Assembly: GCA_002699145.1 (NCBI GenBank)
Contig: PABK01000009.1
Location: 35,511-99,510 of the forward strand
DNA length: 64,000 nt
Source of the DNA: Halioglobus sp.
Lineage (GTDB): Bacteria > Pseudomonadota > Gammaproteobacteria > Pseudomonadales > Halieaceae
Reading direction: 5' to 3'
The first letter of the stretch is position 1; every line of letters begins with the position of its first letter. Below, in pieces: positions 40,964 through 49,794 of this stretch. The position numbers and the translations under genes are program-made. The notes below the pieces were generated by a model. It was not told the origin of the DNA. It saw only the letters and a program-made list of their open reading frames with translations, and ran no database searches.

Positions 40964-41190
40964 TGTGCCAAGATGCCTGATCGGGGCGTCCTCTCAATAA
41001 TGGCTGGCGTGAACGGAAAACACAGAACTTGGCTGCCAGTGCGCGTTCTCGCCTGCGTTACAGCGGCGAGCAATGAGCAAACCTCGCAGCAAAAGGGGCT
41101 AGATTTTAATCAGCCGGCGGTCAAAAATCCACCCCGGCCGGCCCGGCCCGGCATTTCGGCGCGCGGTCGCCAGTGGCGCGGCTATGCCGC

Positions 41191-41196
41191 TATAAT
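41191..41196 (+). promoter_or_regulatory. Candidate -10 element upstream of rfbA
   Basis: A perfect TATAAT at 41191-41196 lies 28 bases before the rfbA ATG, in GC-rich surroundings. No good -35 hexamer is seen at 16-18 bases, so promoter strength is unclear. Confidence 0.35.
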
Positions 41197-41224
41197 CGGT
41201 CGCCCACTCACCAGGAAGCCAGAA

Positions 41225-42124
41225 ATGACAATAAAAGCTTACAAGGGACTCATCCTCGCGGGCGGGTCGGGCACCCGTCTGCACCCGCTGACCAGCACGG
41301 TCAGCAAACAACTCATGCCGGTCTACGACAAGCCGATGATCTACTACCCGCTGGCGACGCTGATGCTGGCGGGCATCCGCGACATCCTGATCATCACCAC
41401 CCCCAGGGACCAGGCCGCCTTCAGCGAACTGCTGGGCGACGGCTCGAACTGGGGCATCAACATCAGCTACACCGTGCAACCCAGCCCCGACGGCCTGGCC
41501 CAGGCGTTCATCCTCGGCGAGGAGTTCATCGGCAACTCGCCGGCCAGCCTGGTGCTGGGCGACAACATCTTCTACGGCGGCGGCTTCTCGCAACGCCTGG
41601 CCAGCGCGGCGGGCCGCGACAGCGGCGCCTCGGTGTTCGCCTACTACGTCCATGACCCGGAGCGCTACGGCGTGGTCAGTTTCGACCGGCACGGCGTGGC
41701 CGAGGACATCGAGGAAAAACCGGCCAACCCGAAATCCCACTACGCGGTGACCGGGCTGTACTTCTACGACAACGACGTGGTGGACATCGCCAAAAACGTC
41801 CAGCCCTCGCACCGTGGCGAGCTGGAAATCACCGACGTGAACAAGGTCTACCTGGAACGCGGCGACCTGCAGGTGGAGGTCATGAGCCGCGGCACGGCCT
41901 GGCTGGACACCGGCACGCACAACTCGCTGCTCGACGCTGCCAACTTCATCCGCGTGGTGGAAGAACGCCAGGGGCTGAAGATCGCCTGTCCCGAGGAAGT
42001 CGCCTTCCGCATGGGCTATATCAGCGCCGAGGACCTGCTGGCGCTGGCGGCGCCGCTGGAAAAAAGCGGCTACGGCGTGTACCTGAAAAGCCTGCTCGAC
42101 GACGACGGGGTGGTGTTCGCATGA
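41225..42124 (+). CDS. rfbA: Glucose-1-phosphate thymidylyltransferase RfbA/RmlA
   Basis: First step of dTDP-L-rhamnose synthesis: glucose-1-phosphate plus dTTP gives dTDP-glucose. The 299-residue length is typical. The signature [16 protein letters not shown] lies at 8-23, then [17 protein letters not shown] at 27-43, and the catalytic-site EKP is in [11 protein letters not shown]. The long open frame upstream of the ATG at 41225 is antisense shadow. It overlaps rfbC by 4 bases (ATGA). Confidence 0.97.
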   Translation: MTIKAYKGLILAGGSGTRLHPLTSTVSKQLMPVYDKPMIYYPLATLMLAGIRDILIITTPRDQAAFSELLGDGSNWGINISYTVQPSPDGLAQAFILGEEFIGNSPASLVLGDNIFYGGGFSQRLASAAGRDSGASVFAYYVHDPERYGVVSFDRHGVAEDIEEKPANPKSHYAVTGLYFYDNDVVDIAKNVQPSHRGELEITDVNKVYLERGDLQVEVMSRGTAWLDTGTHNSLLDAANFIRVVEERQGLKIACPEEVAFRMGYISAEDLLALAAPLEKSGYGVYLKSLLDDDGVVFA

Positions 42125-42669
42125 AGTTCGTGGAGACCCGGCTCAGGGATGTCTACGTGCTCGAGCCGCGGGTATTCGGCGACGAGCGCGGCTTTTTCAT
42201 GGAGAGCTGGAACGCGGCGACGTTCCGCGACGCGGGCTTCGACCTGCAGTTCGTGCAGGACAACCACAGCCGTTCCGCCCGCGGCATCCTGCGCGGCATG
42301 CACTACCAGACGCAGCACACCCAGGGCAAGCTGGTGCGCGTCACCTCGGGCGAGGTGTTCGACGTGGCGGTGGACCTGCGCCGCGCCTCGCCGACTTTCG
42401 GCCAGTGGTTCGGCGTGACCCTGAGCGCGGAGAACTTCCGCATGCTGTGGGTGCCGCCGGGTTTCGCCCACGGCTTCTACGTCACCTCGGACTCCGCGGA
42501 TTTCCAGTACAAGTGCACGGACATCTACCACCCGGACAGCGAGGTCAGCCTGGCCTGGGATGATCCTGAGGTGGGTATCGAGTGGCCGCTGGACGCCGGC
42601 GGCGAGCCGCAGTTGTCCGGGAAGGATGAGGCGGGGTTATGCTGGAACGACGCGCCGAAGTTCGACTAG
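42121..42669 (+). CDS. rfbC: dTDP-4-dehydrorhamnose 3,5-epimerase RfbC/RmlC
   Basis: Third step of dTDP-L-rhamnose synthesis. The 182-residue RmlC cupin has the family blocks [17 protein letters not shown] (about 15-31), [18 protein letters not shown] (about 55-72, including the active-site His) and FAHGFYV. It starts at ATG 42121, overlapping rfbA. The palindromic repeat array begins 25 bases after the stop. Confidence 0.96.
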   Translation: MKFVETRLRDVYVLEPRVFGDERGFFMESWNAATFRDAGFDLQFVQDNHSRSARGILRGMHYQTQHTQGKLVRVTSGEVFDVAVDLRRASPTFGQWFGVTLSAENFRMLWVPPGFAHGFYVTSDSADFQYKCTDIYHPDSEVSLAWDDPEVGIEWPLDAGGEPQLSGKDEAGLCWNDAPKFD

Positions 42670-42694
42670 CCCAGGCAACAGCTGTCGGTGTTGG

Positions 42695-42889
42695 CACCCG
42701 TCATTCCCGCGAAGGCGGGAATCCAGGGAACCCATGAGACTCCCTGCCTTTTTGTTCAGCACCCGTCATTCCCGCGGAGGCGGGAATCCAGGGAACCCAT
42801 GAAACTCCCTGCCTTTTTGTTCAACAACCGTCATTCCCGCGGAGGCGGGAATCCAGGGAATGCGTGAAAGTCTCTGGCTGTATGTTCAC
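42695..42889 (+). repeat. Three 65-bp direct repeats carrying a GTCATTCCCGC palindrome
   Basis: Units begin at 42695, 42760 and 42825 with an exact 65-base period. Each has CCGTCATTCCCGCG, a short arm-loop to GGCGGGAATCCAGGGAA, and a tail such as CTCCCTGCCTTTTTGTTCA. The core resembles the widespread ATTCCCGC...GCGGGAAT dispersed repeats of proteobacteria (similar to dRS3 elements). The array lies between convergent rfbC and rfbB and may help terminate transcription from both sides. Confidence 0.85.
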
Positions 42890-42890
42890 T

Positions 42891-43114
42891 GGATTCCCGC
42901 TTGCGCGGGAATGACGGGCTGTGGATTCCCGCTTTCGCGGGAATGACGGGCTGTGGATTCCCGCTTGCGCGGGAATGACGTGCTGTAGATTCCCGCTTGC
43001 GCGGGAATGACGTGCTGTAGATTCCCGCTTGCGCGGGAATGACGGGCTGTGGATTCCCGCTTTCGCGGGAATGACGGGCTGTGGATTCCCGCTTGCGCGG
43101 GAATGACGGGGCCG
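42891..43114 (-). repeat. Seven 32-bp tandem palindromic units
   Basis: Copies start at 42891, 42923, 42955, 42987, 43019, 43051 and 43083 with an exact 32-base period. Each is a 20-base perfect or near-perfect palindrome, ATTCCCGCTTGCGCGGGAAT, plus a 12-base linker GACGGGCTGTGG that is nearly constant. Variation is confined to TTGCG/TTTCG and a few linker bases. Constant linkers and dyad symmetry rule out CRISPR. Open frames across it encode only repetitive PRKREST-type peptide and are not genes. Confidence 0.9.
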
Positions 43115-43128
43115 TTGAGTGACAGCGC

Positions 43129-44196
43129 CTACCTGGGCAGCAGCGGGGTCCACCAGTCCTCGTTGGCGAGGTACCAGTCGAGGGTCTTCTGCAGGCCGGT
43201 CTCGAAGCTCTCGTGGGGTGCGTAGTCCAGTTCGCCCATGATCTTCGCGGCGTCGATGGCGTAGCGCCAGTCGTGGCCGGCGCGGTCCTCGACGAAGGTG
43301 ATGAGGTCGCGGGCGCTGTTGCCGGCCGCTCCGGGGGCGTCTGGGAAACGCTCGGCCAGGGAGGCGTCGGCGGCGAAACGCGCGTCCATCTGGTCGCACA
43401 GCAGGTGCACGATGTCGAGGTTGTTCCACTCGTTGTTGCCGCCGATGTTGTAGGTCTCGCCGATCACGCCCTGCAGCAGCACCAGCTCGATACCGCGGCA
43501 GTGATCCTCCACGTACAGCCAGTCGCGGATATTGCTGCCGTCGCCGTATACCGGCAGCGGCCGGCCGCGCAGGATGTTGGTCAGGCACAGAGGGATGAGT
43601 TTTTCCGGGAAGTGGTAGGGCCCGTAGTTGTTGGAGCAGTTGCTGGTGGTGACCTGCAGGCCGTAGGTGTGCAGGTAGGCGCGCACGAGGTGGTCCGAGG
43701 CGGCCTTGCTCGCCGAGTAGGGCGAGTTCGGTTCGTATTTCTGCTCCTCGTGAAAGCCGGGGGCGTCACGCTCCAGGGAGCCGTACACCTCGTCGGTGGA
43801 GACGTGGTGGAAGCGGTGCGGCAACTGCGGGTCGCCCAGCAGCCAGTACTCGCGCGCCGCCTTGAGCATGCTGTGGGTGCCGTTGACGTTAGTCTGGATG
43901 AACGCGTCCGGACCGGTGATGGAGCGGTCCACGTGGCTCTCGGCGGCGAAGTGCACGATGGTGTCCACCTCGTGTTCGCGCAGCGTGCCCAGCACCTTGT
44001 CGGTGTCGCAGATATCCGCGTGCACAAATGTGAACTTGTGGTTGTCGCGCAAAGGCGCCAGGTTCGCCTCGTTGCCGGCGTAGGTCAGCGCGTCGTAGGC
44101 AACCAGCCGGTCTTCCGGGTGTTGCCGCGCCCAGTAATGCACAAAGTTGGCGCCGATGAATCCGGCCGCCCCGGTCACCAACAGGGATCTAGGCAT
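43129..44196 (-). CDS. rfbB: dTDP-glucose 4,6-dehydratase RfbB/RmlB
   Basis: Second step of dTDP-L-rhamnose synthesis: NAD-dependent dehydration of dTDP-glucose. The 355-residue extended SDR has VTGAAGFIGANF at 7-18, the STDEVYGSL catalytic region near 132-140, and YSASKAASDHL with Tyr and Lys near 160-170. The stop lies 15 bases from the 32-bp repeat array. It overlaps rfbD upstream by 8 bases. Confidence 0.97.
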   Translation of the reverse strand: MPRSLLVTGAAGFIGANFVHYWARQHPEDRLVAYDALTYAGNEANLAPLRDNHKFTFVHADICDTDKVLGTLREHEVDTIVHFAAESHVDRSITGPDAFIQTNVNGTHSMLKAAREYWLLGDPQLPHRFHHVSTDEVYGSLERDAPGFHEEQKYEPNSPYSASKAASDHLVRAYLHTYGLQVTTSNCSNNYGPYHFPEKLIPLCLTNILRGRPLPVYGDGSNIRDWLYVEDHCRGIELVLLQGVIGETYNIGGNNEWNNLDIVHLLCDQMDARFAADASLAERFPDAPGAAGNSARDLITFVEDRAGHDWRYAIDAAKIMGELDYAPHESFETGLQKTLDWYLANEDWWTPLLPR

Positions 44197-45070
44197 CGTT
44201 GCACTCCTTCAGGTCATCGAGCATGGCGCGCAACTGCTGCCGCCAGTGCACGCCTTGCAGTTCGAGGTCACGCCAGCTGCTCGTCTTGTCGAGCACGCTG
44301 TAGGACGGGCGGCGCGCCGGTGTGGGGTAGTCGGCGGCGGGAATGGGTCGCACATCGACCGGACGCGACAGCAGGCCGCGCGCCAGGCCCTCCTCGCAGA
44401 TCGCCACGGCAAAATCGTACCAGCTGCACACGCCGGCATCGCTCCAGTGATAAATGCCGGACAGTTGCGGGCGTTGCGCGGCGGCCCAGCAGGCACGCGC
44501 CAGGCCCTGGGCCCAGGTCGGCGTACCCACCTGGTCGGCCACCACGTTGAGCTGCTCGCGCTCGCCCATCAGGCGCAGCATGGTCTTGACGAAATTGTTG
44601 CCGAACGCGGAGTAGACCCAGCCGGTGCGGATGATCAGCGCCTGGGGCAGCGCCGCACTCACGGCCTGCTCGCCCTGTAGTTTGCTGCGGCCGTACTCGC
44701 CCAGCGGCGCGGTCGGCGCATCGGGCGTGTAAGGCGTGGCGGAGGTGCCGTCGAAGACGAAGTCGGTGGAGATATGGATAAGGCGGATGTCGTCGCGGGC
44801 GCAGGCCGCGGCCAGCAGGCCCGGTCCCTCGGCGTTGCCGCGCCGGGCCGCCCCGGGTTCGGACTCGGCCTGGTCCACCGCGGTGTAGGCGGCGGCGTTG
44901 ATCACCTGGGTGGGGCACAGTCGCGCCAGGCAAGCGTCGATAGCCGCGGCGTCGCCGATGTCCAGCTCGCCACGGGTCGCGGTCACGCACTCCACCGCAG
45001 CCCCGGCCGTGCGCGCCAGCTCCTGTCCCAGTTGGCCGCCGGCACCGACAACCAGTATTTTTTCCGTCAA
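44189..45070 (-). CDS. rfbD: dTDP-4-dehydrorhamnose reductase RfbD/RmlD
   Basis: Final step of dTDP-L-rhamnose synthesis, NAD(P)H-dependent reduction. The 293 residues include the N-terminal VVGAGGQLGQEL (7-18), the INAAAYTAVDQAE block (about 58-70) and STDFVFDG near 101-108, followed by YGRSKLQGE with catalytic Tyr and Lys near 128-132. The start is TTG at 45070. It precedes rfbB in a two-gene unit opposite to rfbAC. Confidence 0.95.
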   Translation of the reverse strand: MTEKILVVGAGGQLGQELARTAGAAVECVTATRGELDIGDAAAIDACLARLCPTQVINAAAYTAVDQAESEPGAARRGNAEGPGLLAAACARDDIRLIHISTDFVFDGTSATPYTPDAPTAPLGEYGRSKLQGEQAVSAALPQALIIRTGWVYSAFGNNFVKTMLRLMGEREQLNVVADQVGTPTWAQGLARACWAAAQRPQLSGIYHWSDAGVCSWYDFAVAICEEGLARGLLSRPVDVRPIPAADYPTPARRPSYSVLDKTSSWRDLELQGVHWRQQLRAMLDDLKECNDA

Positions 45071-45241
45071 CTCGGCTCCCCGGTGAACAGCCCGCGACTT
45101 GCGCGGACCTCCTGCGCATACGTCCTGCGCAATTGTTATCTAACAGACGTTCTGAGCAAACAAAACGCCCGCTATCATATAACGGCGTTCCGGACATGGC
45201 CACACGGTGGCGGCGCGCATACTATAGACAGCGAAACAGGC

Positions 45242-45257
45242 GGAGGCACGCGCTATC
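45242..45257 (+). promoter_or_regulatory. Strong ribosome-binding site before a possible ATC start codon
   Basis: GGAGG at 45242-45246 is followed after 8 bases by ATC at 45255, in frame with the kinase gene annotated from 45339. No ATG, GTG or TTG occurs in that frame between the upstream stop (TAG at 45225) and 45339. The 28 extra residues (DKQFDAQALHDWACSLAGEY and onward) read like a natural N-terminus. ATC initiation would be rare but has precedent in AUU-initiated genes such as infC. Confidence 0.45.
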
Positions 45258-45338
45258 GACAAGCAATTCGACGCGCAGGCGCTACACGACTGGGCCTGCA
45301 GCCTGGCCGGCGAGTACCTGCCTGACGGGTGGCAGCAC

Positions 45339-45998
45339 GTGTCCAGCTCGCCGTACACGCGGGTCGCGGTCAACGCGGAGCTGGGGCTGTACTACAAGGA
45401 GTTTTTACCGCGCAGCCCGGCGGAAACCTTCAAGGGCTGGCTGCGCGGCAGCCGCGCCACGCGCGCGCGCAACAACGGCGACGCCCTGGCGCGGGCCGGT
45501 TTCGGCGCGCCGCAGAACGTTTTCTGGGGGCGGCTGCCCGGCGGCGGCGAATACCTCTACACTCGCCGCGCCGCCGGAGAGACCCTCACGCAATGGCTGC
45601 GCGACACGCACGGGCGGGATTCGCTGGCGCAACGGCGCGCCCTGCTGCGCGCCCTGGGTGTTTTCATCGGGCGCCTGCACGCCACCGGCTTCGTGCACGG
45701 CGACCTGCGTCCCGGCAATGTGCTGGCCCACGCCCACGACGGGCGTTTCAGCTTCACCCTGCTGGACAACGAGCGCAACCGGCGGCTCAGGCCGCCACCC
45801 GGGCGCATGCTGCAGCGCAACCTCATGCAGCTGAACATGCTCGAACATTCCACCCTGGGTTGCACCGACCGCATGCGTTTTTTTCGCGCCTGGCACAGCC
45901 AGATGCGCGAGTTTGACGATATCGAGGGCAAGATCATCGCCGCCGGAGCCTACCGCTGGGCCATGCGCCGGCTGCGCGACAAGGGCTACCGGCGCTGA
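45339..45998 (+). CDS. Lipopolysaccharide kinase-like protein (InaA/WaaP superfamily)
   Basis: A small cytoplasmic protein-kinase-fold enzyme of 219 residues from GTG 45339; it may begin at ATC 45255, giving about 247. The N-terminal YTRVAVNAELGLYYKEFLPR contains the ATP-site lysine. The catalytic loop VHGDLRPGNVLA and the metal-binding TLLDNERNRR (equivalent of DFG) follow. It probably phosphorylates core sugars of LPS, like the Pseudomonas kinases near waaP. Transcribed opposite to the neighbouring kinase genes. Confidence 0.78.
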   Translation: MSSSPYTRVAVNAELGLYYKEFLPRSPAETFKGWLRGSRATRARNNGDALARAGFGAPQNVFWGRLPGGGEYLYTRRAAGETLTQWLRDTHGRDSLAQRRALLRALGVFIGRLHATGFVHGDLRPGNVLAHAHDGRFSFTLLDNERNRRLRPPPGRMLQRNLMQLNMLEHSTLGCTDRMRFFRAWHSQMREFDDIEGKIIAAGAYRWAMRRLRDKGYRR

Positions 45999-46031
45999 GA
46001 CCGCGGCGGCGGAACAGCCCGGGGGTGAACG

Positions 46032-46805
46032 CTAGAGCAGGGGCTGCGGCGTGATGCCGTATTTCTCCAGGTGCCGGCCGCGCAGTTTTTCCAGGTTGGG
46101 TTGCATGCGCCGCAGCAGTTCCTCGCGCGCGACGCCGCTGTGTGCGACATAGCTGTCCAGGAAGGCCTGCAGCAGGCTGGAGGGTACGCCCGCCTCCTCG
46201 GCGCTGACCGTGAAACGGGCGACGTCACGCGCGCGGGCGCGCGCGGCGAACAGGCGCCGGCGACGGGCGCCGTCCAGGTCGACCATGAAACACTCGCCGT
46301 CGATCCACAGCAGGTTGCGCCACTTGCAGTCGCCGTGGGTGTAGCCGGCGCGGTGCAGGACCGACAGGGTCAATGCCGCGCCGCGCATCATGCGGTACAA
46401 CTCCTCACCGCTCTGCCCCGCCTCCCACAGCGCGCAGTAATCGCGCGAACTGTCCAGCCCCTCACTGAGCATGAGCAGGCCCTCGGACACCAGCACGCAA
46501 CTGAGTGGCCGGGGAATCGGCACCTCGCTCGCGGCCAGCACGAGGGCGGTGCGGAATGTCGCCATGGGGCGGGCCAGGCGCGCCAGGCAGAGCAGTTTGA
46601 ACAGCAGGTTGCGCGAGCGGTACAGCTTGAGGAAGCGGCGCCGCCGCGAGATGCGCAGGCAGCCGGCCAGGGTGGAGGCATCGTCCTTCACCACATCCGT
46701 ATGGCGGCGCATCCACTGGCTGATGCCCAGGGGCGGGGTGCGCAGCCGCTCCGTGAGGCGCTTTCCCCAGCGCTTACCGCGTATGACTGTGCCCTTGTTT
46801 ATCAT
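46032..46805 (-). CDS. Lipopolysaccharide core kinase-like protein (RfaP/WapQ-like)
   Basis: A kinase-fold protein of 257 residues. Lys in FLKLYRSRN, the catalytic loop TLSVLHRAGYTHGDCKWRN and the metal-binding FMVDLDGARR are all present. The ATG at 46805 has GGAG 6 bases upstream and is preferred to the longer frame. Like waaP it probably phosphorylates a core heptose or controls that modification. It lies 25 bases behind waaP on the minus strand. Confidence 0.8.
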   Translation of the reverse strand: MINKGTVIRGKRWGKRLTERLRTPPLGISQWMRRHTDVVKDDASTLAGCLRISRRRRFLKLYRSRNLLFKLLCLARLARPMATFRTALVLAASEVPIPRPLSCVLVSEGLLMLSEGLDSSRDYCALWEAGQSGEELYRMMRGAALTLSVLHRAGYTHGDCKWRNLLWIDGECFMVDLDGARRRRLFAARARARDVARFTVSAEEAGVPSSLLQAFLDSYVAHSGVAREELLRRMQPNLEKLRGRHLEKYGITPQPLL

Positions 46806-46830
46806 TATAGCTCCAGCATGCAAGCCTTTT

Positions 46831-47652
46831 TCAGCTGTGCAGACGGCCGCCCTTTGTACCATATAATCGCCGCGCTTTCCTACTCACCCTGCGCCACAGC
46901 GCGGCGTCGCGGCCCAGAGCCGCGCGCAGCCCGCCGTCGCTGTAGTGATGCATGAAGCGCAGCAGGTCGCGGCGGCGCAGGCCGCAGTCCATGGCGGAGA
47001 AATACAGCCCGGCCAGGTCCTTGACGCGCCAGCGCAGGGGCACGGCGCGGCGCTGCTGCGCGCGGTGCAGGTCTATGAGATAGCAGGTGGGCCGGGGACC
47101 GCCCAGGGTGTCCGGGCGCAGGTGGAAATGGCACAGGTAGAAATCGCGGTGGTTGATCCCCGCGGCGTGCATGCGCCGGGCGATCTGCGCCAGCAGGCGC
47201 ACCAGTTGCGCGCGCTGCCCCGGCGGCGGCGGCCGCTCGCCCCAGCCGGCACAGTAATCTTCCAGGCTCACGGTGCGCTGCAGGGCGTCGGTGACCACCA
47301 CGGAGCGGCGCCGCGCGGGGTTGCGCCCGGCGCCCGCGTAGGCCGCGACGCGCGGCACCTCCAGGCCGGCCGCCGCCAGGCTGCGCAGCGCCCGGTATTC
47401 ATTTTCCGCACCGGTCACCGGCAGGCGCCCGCGCAGCAGGTTGCGCAGCACCTCGGCCCAGCCGATACCGCCGTGGTACTTGAGGAAATAGCCGCGGCCG
47501 CCGCGCCGCAGGCGCAGGGTGCGGCGCCCCTCGCGTTCGCGGTAGATGTCCGCGCGCGGCGCCGCCAGCGCCGTGGCCCGCGCCCATGGCAGCAGCCCGT
47601 GCGGGGTCAGCTCGCCGGCGGCGAAGTCCTCGCGCAGGTAGGTCTCAGCCAC
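46831..47652 (-). CDS. waaP: Lipopolysaccharide core heptose(I) kinase WaaP
   Basis: Phosphorylates heptose I of the LPS inner core, important for outer-membrane integrity. The 273-residue length fits. The ATP-site region GRGYFLKYHGGIGWAEVLRN, the catalytic NHRDFYLCHFHL and the metal-binding YLIDLHRAQ are diagnostic for RfaP. GTG at 47652 gives the normal length and overlaps waaG by 8 bases; the longer open frame is a waaG shadow. Order waaF-waaC-waaG-waaP is as in Pseudomonas. Confidence 0.92.
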   Translation of the reverse strand: MAETYLREDFAAGELTPHGLLPWARATALAAPRADIYREREGRRTLRLRRGGRGYFLKYHGGIGWAEVLRNLLRGRLPVTGAENEYRALRSLAAAGLEVPRVAAYAGAGRNPARRRSVVVTDALQRTVSLEDYCAGWGERPPPPGQRAQLVRLLAQIARRMHAAGINHRDFYLCHFHLRPDTLGGPRPTCYLIDLHRAQQRRAVPLRWRVKDLAGLYFSAMDCGLRRRDLLRFMHHYSDGGLRAALGRDAALWRRVSRKARRLYGTKGGRLHS

Positions 47653-48808
47653 CGCGGGCCTCGCGGCGCTGGCGCAGCAGGGTCTCCACCAGGTTGGCCG
47701 CCACCGCGTGGCGGCGGTACAGGTCAGCGCCGACGGCGTAGCGCAGGGCGCACTCGCGCCGCTGCGCGCGGAACACGCCGTCGAGGTTGCGCAGCAGCGC
47801 GGCGTCCAGCTGCGCCTGGGCAAAGGGCCGCGGCAGCACGATGCCCGCGCGGGCCTCTTCGACCTGCGCCGCGTAACCGCACAGGCCGCTGGCGACCAGC
47901 GGCAGGCCGGCGGCGATGGCCTCCAGCAGGACGACGCCGCCGGCCTCCTCCCTGCCCGGGTGCAGCAACAGGTCCGCCGCCAGCATCAGCGCCGGCACGT
48001 CGTCGCGCGCGCCGAGGAACTGCACCCGCCGCGCCACCCGCAGGCGGCGCGCCAGGCGCCGGTAACGGTGCGGGTTGCCGGGGCCGGCGACCAGCAAACG
48101 CACGGCCACCTCCGGCTGCTGCGCAAGCAGGTGAGCCAGGGCGGCGATGGCGCGATCCAGGCCCTTGGTGGCGAAGGACGAGGCGACCAGCAGCAGCGCC
48201 AGCTCGCCCCGCGCCAGGCCCAGTTCACTGCGCAGCGCGGCGCGCAGCCGGGCGCGCTCGCGCTCATCACGCGGCGGGCGGCGGCCCGGCTCCAGTCCCG
48301 CGGGCAACACGTGCAGGCGTTGCGGCGGGGTGCCGTGACAGCGGCGATACTCCTCCGCCTGGGCCGCGGTGAGCAGCAGCACCTGGGTCGCGGCGGCGGG
48401 GTCGAAGACCGCCCGCTCCAGGGCCGCTCGCGCGCGATAGCGCGGGGTCAGGCGGTACAGGGGCCGCGAGGCGGCATGCCGCGCAATAAAACTGCCGTCC
48501 CCGGCGAAGTAGACGTCCAGCCCGGGCATGGGGTTGAAGCCGATCACCCCGTCCACCCGCTGTGCCGGGGTATCCGCGGCCAGGTCGGCGACCACGCGCC
48601 TGGCGAAGTCCGCGTCGCGGCGGTGATTGCCCAGCCCGCGGGCGGGCAGGCGGCGCAGTTGTGCGCCCGCCACCGGCTCGCCGCGCCAGTCGCGGCAGTA
48701 CACGCGGCAGGCGTGGCCGCGCGCCAGCAGTTCGGTGAGCAGGGCGCGGCAATCGCGCTGCAGCCCGCCGTGGGGAAAATAGCGCTGGATGACCAGGGCC
48801 AGGCGCAC
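47645..48808 (-). CDS. waaG: LPS core glucosyltransferase WaaG (GT4)
   Basis: Adds the first outer-core hexose to heptose II. The 387-residue GT-B enzyme begins RLALVIQRYFPHGGLQRDC (2-20), which matches WaaG closely. The nucleotide-sugar site PGREEAGGVVLLEAIAAGLP lies in the C-terminal domain. The start is GTG at 48808 by alignment with the family start; TTG at 48814 is possible. It lies 2 bases behind waaC and overlaps waaP. Confidence 0.92.
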   Translation of the reverse strand: MRLALVIQRYFPHGGLQRDCRALLTELLARGHACRVYCRDWRGEPVAGAQLRRLPARGLGNHRRDADFARRVVADLAADTPAQRVDGVIGFNPMPGLDVYFAGDGSFIARHAASRPLYRLTPRYRARAALERAVFDPAAATQVLLLTAAQAEEYRRCHGTPPQRLHVLPAGLEPGRRPPRDERERARLRAALRSELGLARGELALLLVASSFATKGLDRAIAALAHLLAQQPEVAVRLLVAGPGNPHRYRRLARRLRVARRVQFLGARDDVPALMLAADLLLHPGREEAGGVVLLEAIAAGLPLVASGLCGYAAQVEEARAGIVLPRPFAQAQLDAALLRNLDGVFRAQRRECALRYAVGADLYRRHAVAANLVETLLRQRREARGG

Positions 48809-48810
48809 GC

Positions 48811-49794
48811 TCAACCCGCCCCCGCCAACTGCGCCTGCAGGGCGCTCCATACCTGCCGCGGCGACAGCGCCGACAGCGCGGCGCCGGGTGCGGCGCACAG
48901 CTGCGCCTGGTGCGACCCGCGGGTGCCGCACAGCTGCGGCCGGGTCGGCCCGTAGAGCGACACGCAGGGCAGGCCCAGGGCGGCGGCGAGGTGCCCGGGG
49001 CCGGTGTCCACCGCCACCGCGCCGGCGGCGGCGCGCATGCGCGCGGCGAGTCCGCGCAGGTCTGTCGCGGGCAACACCTCGACGCCGGGCCGCGTGGCCA
49101 GGCGCGCGGCGCGGCGCTGTTCCGCGCTGTCACCAAAGGGCAGCCATACCCGGTAGCCGGCGTCGCAGGCCAACCGCGCCAGTTCCGCCCAGTGGGCTTC
49201 CGGCCACAACTTGCGCGGCTGCGCGCTGCCGTGGAGAAAGAGCAGGGACGCGCCTGGCGGCGGGGTTCCCGGGGGCGGCCGCCAGGCGGGCAGCCGGCCG
49301 TCCAGGCCGTAGTCGGGCGCGCCCTGCGGCGCGGCGTAGCCCAGGGCGCGGGCGAACAGCAGGCGCAGGCGGTCGATCGCGTGCAGCTCGCGCGGCACCG
49401 GCATGCGCTGCTGGTAGGCCAGCGCGGCGACGCCCTCGCGCGCCGAGCGGCGGTCCATGCCATAACGGGGCCCATGGGCCAGGCGCGCGATCAGCGCGCT
49501 CTTCAGCAGCCCCTGGGCGTCGATGACCGCGTCGTAGGCGCGCGCGGCCAGCGCGCGCCGGGCGCGCCGCCACTGGGGCCCGCGCAGGGCGCGCAGCGGC
49601 TGGCGGCGCCAGCGGCGCAGGGCCACGGGGATGACCCGGTGCACCGCCGGGTGCCAGGCGGGAATTTCCGCGAAGGCCTCCTCCACCACCCAGTCGCAAG
49701 CGATGTCCGGCCGCGCCGCCAGCGCATCGCTGAGCGCCGGCAGGGTGTGCAGCACGTCGCCGCAGGAGGACAGTTTCACCACCAGCACCCTCAC
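48811..49794 (-). CDS. waaC: LPS heptosyltransferase I WaaC
   Basis: Transfers the first L,D-heptose from ADP-heptose to Kdo2-lipid A. The 327-residue GT9 enzyme starts VRVLVVKLSSCGDVLHTLPA (1-20), the WaaC signature, with LLFLHGSAQPRKLWPE and the ADP-heptose site VDTGPGHLAAALGLPCVSLYG near 252-272. GTG at 49794 overlaps the waaF stop (GTGA), implying coupling. Confidence 0.94.
   Translation of the reverse strand: MRVLVVKLSSCGDVLHTLPALSDALAARPDIACDWVVEEAFAEIPAWHPAVHRVIPVALRRWRRQPLRALRGPQWRRARRALAARAYDAVIDAQGLLKSALIARLAHGPRYGMDRRSAREGVAALAYQQRMPVPRELHAIDRLRLLFARALGYAAPQGAPDYGLDGRLPAWRPPPGTPPPGASLLFLHGSAQPRKLWPEAHWAELARLACDAGYRVWLPFGDSAEQRRAARLATRPGVEVLPATDLRGLAARMRAAAGAVAVDTGPGHLAAALGLPCVSLYGPTRPQLCGTRGSHQAQLCAAPGAALSALSPRQVWSALQAQLAGAG

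Noticed and set aside
42891..43114. Regularly spaced repeats that could be called a CRISPR array
   Set aside because: The repeats are palindromic 20-mers and the 12-base linkers are almost identical, whereas CRISPR spacers are longer and unique. No cas genes are present.
42821..43588. A 255-codon minus-strand frame rich in PRKREST and SRASGN words
   Set aside because: The frame is a translation of the 32-bp repeats joined to an out-of-frame part of rfbB. No protein family fits.
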